Source of the DNA: Candidatus Roizmanbacteria bacterium UBA1450
GTDB taxonomy: Bacteria > Patescibacteriota > Microgenomatia > UBA1406 > GWC2-37-13
Direction of reading: 5' to 3'
NCBI GenBank assembly: GCA_002329205.1
Contig: DCTC01000001.1
Coordinates: 148,042 to 212,041, forward strand
Length of the DNA: 64,000 bases
Shown: in pieces, positions 61,164-64,000 of the stretch
Numbering within the stretch: the stretch's first letter is position 1
Layout: every line of letters begins with the position of its first letter
Made by a program: the position numbers and the translations under genes
The notes under the pieces: generated by a model
Database searches by the model: none
Told to the model about the DNA's origin: nothing
The model's input: the letters and a program-made list of their open reading frames with translations, nothing else

Positions 61164-62591
61164 TCAATTCTTTTCCCAAACTTCATAGGTTAAATCGCGG
61201 ACAGAGTATTGAGCTTTCCTGACATAATCCTGATTGCTGAGATACCGGACATAAGGTATTCCGTGAATATCAGCCGTATAGGGGACGACAACAATGCGCT
61301 CATGCGTCGCATCCTCTTGGATTTCTGACGAAAGCGGAAATAGGGGAACACTAGGGATATAGTATTTCATTGGATCTGCCGAAGAGGGGACCATATAAAC
61401 CGGATACCCGAGTCGGCTGACATTCTCTGACAGGGTTTTCCAATCCTCTCGATGAAATGAAGGATTGAGGAGGTATACCAAAGACCACACGGTAAATCCG
61501 AAGAGGAGAACAACAGGAATAAATGATATCTTTTGTTCTTCGAGTCGCGGTCGTACAAGATAAAAACCGTATCCCACAAGCACACTCCAGAATCCGATCA
61601 CATACTGAAACCGAAAATATTGAAGCAAGGGAGAGATGAAGGAAAATATGACTCCCATCAGAAGCGGTGTACCTATAAAATACAAAAGCATCCATTTGAT
61701 ACCATCCGGATCTTTTTCTTTTTTAAATTTCCCGAATGCAAGCATGGTCATGAGTCCGGTAATCAGCATCCAGCTTCCGGCTAATGCAAAATAAAGTATT
61801 TTCGGCTCAAAACTGATTCTTCCCGAGGTGAATTTGATAGGGATGAGAAACAGATTTTTAAACGTCACAGTACCCAACACCAAAGACCAGTTTTTGACAG
61901 ATTCAAGAGCAGCAATCGAACCTGTATACTGCGTATAAAGCAGCGGAAATACGAGCGTGCATACAGCAAAAAACATTGCAATTGAGGACAGGAACAAATG
62001 GTATTTTTTCGTATACAAGAGATAAAGCAGCACGGCAGCTATATAGAAAATACTCGCATAGAATGTCAGAAAAAGAAGACCAAATGACAGATGATACCAA
62101 AGTGATTTATGCAGTATGCGTTTGTTCCGGATAAATACCACGAGATAGTAAAAATGAAAAGCAACCAAAAAATTCACCGCCGCATACATCCGCGCTTCCT
62201 GAGAGTAATAAACCAGGAGAGGATTGAACAAAAAGAAACCCGCAGACCACCACGCAGCCTGTGATCCGGCAACCGTTGCAGGAAATAACAGCTTTGCTGC
62301 TTTGTACACATACCATCCAGCCGCGACTGTCAGGATGACACTCGGTATCCGAAGTGAAATCTCAGAATATCCGAATATATTCGTCCAGAGATCCATAAAA
62401 AGATAATAGACGGGCGGGTGAAAGTCAGCAGGGGAGAACTGGGTGACGATCTGCCAGAATGAATATGTTTTTACCGTGACTGCCGTGGTTGCCTCGTCAA
62501 GCCAGAGCGATTGGTCGAGATGTATGAGGCGGATGAGGAACGCGACGACAAGAAGAATGTATATATTGTATTTTTTGAAAAACCGCGACAT
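61164..62591 (-). CDS. GT39/ArnT-like membrane glycosyltransferase
   Basis: 475 aa with about 11 hydrophobic segments. LDQSLWLDEATTAV in the first extracytoplasmic loop is the classical DE pair of PMT_2/ArnT enzymes, followed by DFHPPVYYLFMDLW and EISLRIPSVILTVAAGWYVY. Probably transfers a sugar from a polyprenyl-phosphate donor. TACAAT lies 9 nt before the ATG. 29 bp separate it from the 211-aa gene downstream. Confidence 0.87.
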   Translation of the reverse strand: MSRFFKKYNIYILLVVAFLIRLIHLDQSLWLDEATTAVTVKTYSFWQIVTQFSPADFHPPVYYLFMDLWTNIFGYSEISLRIPSVILTVAAGWYVYKAAKLLFPATVAGSQAAWWSAGFFLFNPLLVYYSQEARMYAAVNFLVAFHFYYLVVFIRNKRILHKSLWYHLSFGLLFLTFYASIFYIAAVLLYLLYTKKYHLFLSSIAMFFAVCTLVFPLLYTQYTGSIAALESVKNWSLVLGTVTFKNLFLIPIKFTSGRISFEPKILYFALAGSWMLITGLMTMLAFGKFKKEKDPDGIKWMLLYFIGTPLLMGVIFSFISPLLQYFRFQYVIGFWSVLVGYGFYLVRPRLEEQKISFIPVVLLFGFTVWSLVYLLNPSFHREDWKTLSENVSRLGYPVYMVPSSADPMKYYIPSVPLFPLSSEIQEDATHERIVVVPYTADIHGIPYVRYLSNQDYVRKAQYSVRDLTYEVWEKN

Positions 62592-62655
62592 CTTATATTC
62601 ATTGTAGCAGATTTACTCCTCATGGCAGAATATCCTATCCAGAATACTATCAAAA

Positions 62656-63027
62656 TTATTTATGTTCCTTTTTACTTAATTTCTCCTGTACGTGAATAAT
62701 TTTCTGGATTATTGATGTTGGTACACTTTGATCATATCTAATTTGGAACGTTTTACTACCGGTTTTATATCCTTTTTCTTCAAGTTCTGCACGTATCTCG
62801 CTTTGCAGTTGACCTTCCCAGATTTCAAAGCCAATGTGTTGTTTGTAAACATCAAAACCGACAATCCATCGTTGTTGCTTGTAATATGGCTTGCCATAAC
62901 CGATTTTTTCTTCAGCATTTGGCAATACCGATTTCACTACCGCTCGAATTTCATGCAAATGAGAGTGAGCTTCTTTTGGAGCTGCCGAAATAAATTCATC
63001 AACGTTTGTAACAGAATAATTTGTCAT
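62656..63027 (-). CDS. DUF1801-family protein
   Basis: 123 aa. VDEFISAAPKEAHSHLHEIRAVVKSVLPNAEEKIGYGKPYYK and the C-terminal TFQIRYDQSVP are the usual DUF1801 (YdhG-like) pattern, a small fold of unclear function. TATAAC lies 8 nt before the ATG. Confidence 0.85.
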   Translation of the reverse strand: MTNYSVTNVDEFISAAPKEAHSHLHEIRAVVKSVLPNAEEKIGYGKPYYKQQRWIVGFDVYKQHIGFEIWEGQLQSEIRAELEEKGYKTGSKTFQIRYDQSVPTSIIQKIIHVQEKLSKKEHK

Positions 63028-63079
63028 CGGTACGTGTTATAAATGCAGAATTGAAAATAAACTGTACGTGTTTGAGGTT

Positions 63080-63155
63080 TGGAGCGGAGTACGGGACTCG
63101 AACCCGTGACCTTCTCTTTGGAAAAGAGACATTCTACCAACTGAACTAACTCCGC
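63080..63155 (-). tRNA. tRNA-Gly, anticodon TCC
   Basis: Reads 5' GCGGAGT and 3' ACTCCGC as a perfect 7-bp acceptor stem, D arm GTTC/GAAT, anticodon stem TCTCT/AGAGA with loop TTTCCAA (anticodon TCC, reads GGA), T stem ACGGG/CCCGT with TTCGAGT loop. Discriminator T and an encoded CCA (63082-63080). No intron. It lies 12 bp from the 3' end of the M20 peptidase gene. Confidence 0.97.
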
Positions 63156-63167
63156 AGGTCGTGATTA

Positions 63168-64000
63168 TTATACCAAATGTTTTTGGCGCAATAAAGCATT
63201 TTGGGAGGCAAAATACGTCACGATATCACAATACGCCTCATACGTCTTCTCAAGAGACCTGACACTGACCCATTCAGACGCCGTGTGATCACCGCCTCCT
63301 ATCGGCCCAAGACTGATCACCGGGATCTGAAGTTCATGCGCGAACCGGTTTTCATCCGCGACCGATGCTGCATATCCCGGTCGGGTGATATATCGGGGAA
63401 AAATATCCTGCTCTAAAGCGTGGATATATCGGTCACTCCTATCTACCTGATACGCTTCCATAAAAGGCGTAGCCCGATCCTGAAGTCGTACATTTGCCTC
63501 GATTTCGGCATGCTCCAGGATATCCCGGCAGATCGAGAGCACCTCATCACTTGTCACACCCGGGACAGTGAGCACATTGGCTTTGATATGAGCATACGCG
63601 GGGATACTGAAGGAGTCTGTGGTGGAGGATAGGTGATAGGGGATTATCTCGACTGATCCAAGCTCCCTGTGACGGGTAAAACGTACTATTTCCAGCGTCT
63701 GGACGGCTATTGCAGCCTGCGCAATGGCATTTACCGCGACATCGGACCTTGCGGCATGCGCAGTCCTTCCGACAATATCAATCTCCATCACAAAACGTCC
63801 TTTCCGGCCGTAGTTTACGGCAAAATCCTGCTTCTCATTGTAGATCTGTCCGCTTTCGGCGGAAATAACAAATCCCACATCTTGGAAAAAATCGGATTGT
63901 ACCAATACATGTGACCCGAGAGAGATATTCTCCTCATCGACCCCAAACGCGAGCTTCATGGGTAGATGATGCGCATGTGCATACCGTGCGGCACGGAGAA
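63168..64000 (-). CDS. M20-family peptidase, 5' end beyond the window
   Basis: Only the C-terminal part is here (about 277 codons; the frame stays open to the edge). FGVDEENISLGS and VISAESG carry catalytic Glu and metal-ligand residues, GRKGRFVMEIDIVGRTAHAA is the dimerisation-domain start and GGGDHTASEWV the last metal His. It resembles ArgE/DapE/CPG2 type peptidases; the substrate cannot be told from this part. Confidence 0.9.
   Translation of the reverse strand, partial: LRAARYAHAHHLPMKLAFGVDEENISLGSHVLVQSDFFQDVGFVISAESGQIYNEKQDFAVNYGRKGRFVMEIDIVGRTAHAARSDVAVNAIAQAAIAVQTLEIVRFTRHRELGSVEIIPYHLSSTTDSFSIPAYAHIKANVLTVPGVTSDEVLSICRDILEHAEIEANVRLQDRATPFMEAYQVDRSDRYIHALEQDIFPRYITRPGYAASVADENRFAHELQIPVISLGPIGGGDHTASEWVSVRSLEKTYEAYCDIVTYFASQNALLRQKHLV

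Noticed and set aside
1..64000. Recoded TGA (code 25)
   Set aside because: TGA ends several genes cleanly, including in ATGA overlaps at 14688, 25481, 28685 and 41688.
1..64000. CRISPR array, prophage, insertion sequence or toxin-antitoxin locus
   Set aside because: No regular spaced repeats and no transposase, integrase, Cas or toxin-like protein could be supported.

Overview
The window looks like the chromosome of a Patescibacteria (CPR) bacterium, plausibly Microgenomates; this is inference from style and cannot be settled by eye. The evidence is a compact gene layout, an almost complete lack of Shine-Dalgarno motifs, many start codons lying 5-8 nt after a TATAAT-like -10 box, TGA used as an ordinary stop (so not the TGA=Gly code of Gracilibacteria), and a large share of proteins I cannot place. 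No transposase, integrase, phage gene or CRISPR array was seen, and no gene-free stretch exceeds 300 bp.

Layout. 1-7.3 kb (minus strand): lepA (cut by the window edge), an unrecognised 622-aa protein, pyruvate kinase, S-adenosylhomocysteine hydrolase and a PfkB kinase that probably acts on adenosine. 7.3-43.4 kb: a long surface-glycan region with many GT2, one GT4, one CgeB-like and one GT11 glycosyltransferase, four multi-pass GT-C-like proteins, two flippases (Wzx-like and MurJ-like), five SAM methyltransferase-like proteins, an acyltransferase, a radical SAM protein and a secreted M23 peptidase. It contains two nucleotide-sugar routes. GDP-L-fucose is made by gmd (43.7 kb) and fcl (23.6 kb) and used by the GT11 fucosyltransferase next to fcl. 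A CDP-3,6-dideoxyhexose operon (27.3-31.7 kb) has cytidylyltransferase, 4,6-dehydratase, the Fe-S enzyme DdhC/E1, a reductase and a 3,5-epimerase-like protein, a set that fits CDP-ascarylose best.

44.8-60.5 kb is a carbohydrate-metabolism island: a UDPGP-type nucleotidyltransferase, a HAD-IIB phosphatase, two GT4-type transferases, two paralogous (alpha/alpha)6 glycosidases of GH100/debranching type, galactokinase, aldose 1-epimerase, a eukaryotic-type hexokinase, NagB, a second Wzx-like flippase, a HExxH protein and small unknowns. I read it as a candidate sucrose-like disaccharide make-and-break cycle; that is a hypothesis. 60.5-64 kb: an unknown 211-aa protein, a GT39-like mannosyltransferase, a DUF1801 protein, tRNA-Gly(TCC) and the 3' part of an M20 peptidase.

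The most unusual sequence features are: (1) two copies of an 82-bp palindromic element inserted in frame in one methyltransferase gene (42528-43445), with a related half-element forming the 3' end of the M23 peptidase gene; (2) widespread leaderless-type starts, including divergent gene pairs that share overlapping -10 boxes; (3) the disaccharide-cycle-like island; (4) a ~100-bp imperfect inverted repeat upstream of nagB. Several start codons were moved inward from the longest open frame because the -10/ATG spacing or an ATGA overlap with the preceding gene pointed to an internal ATG.
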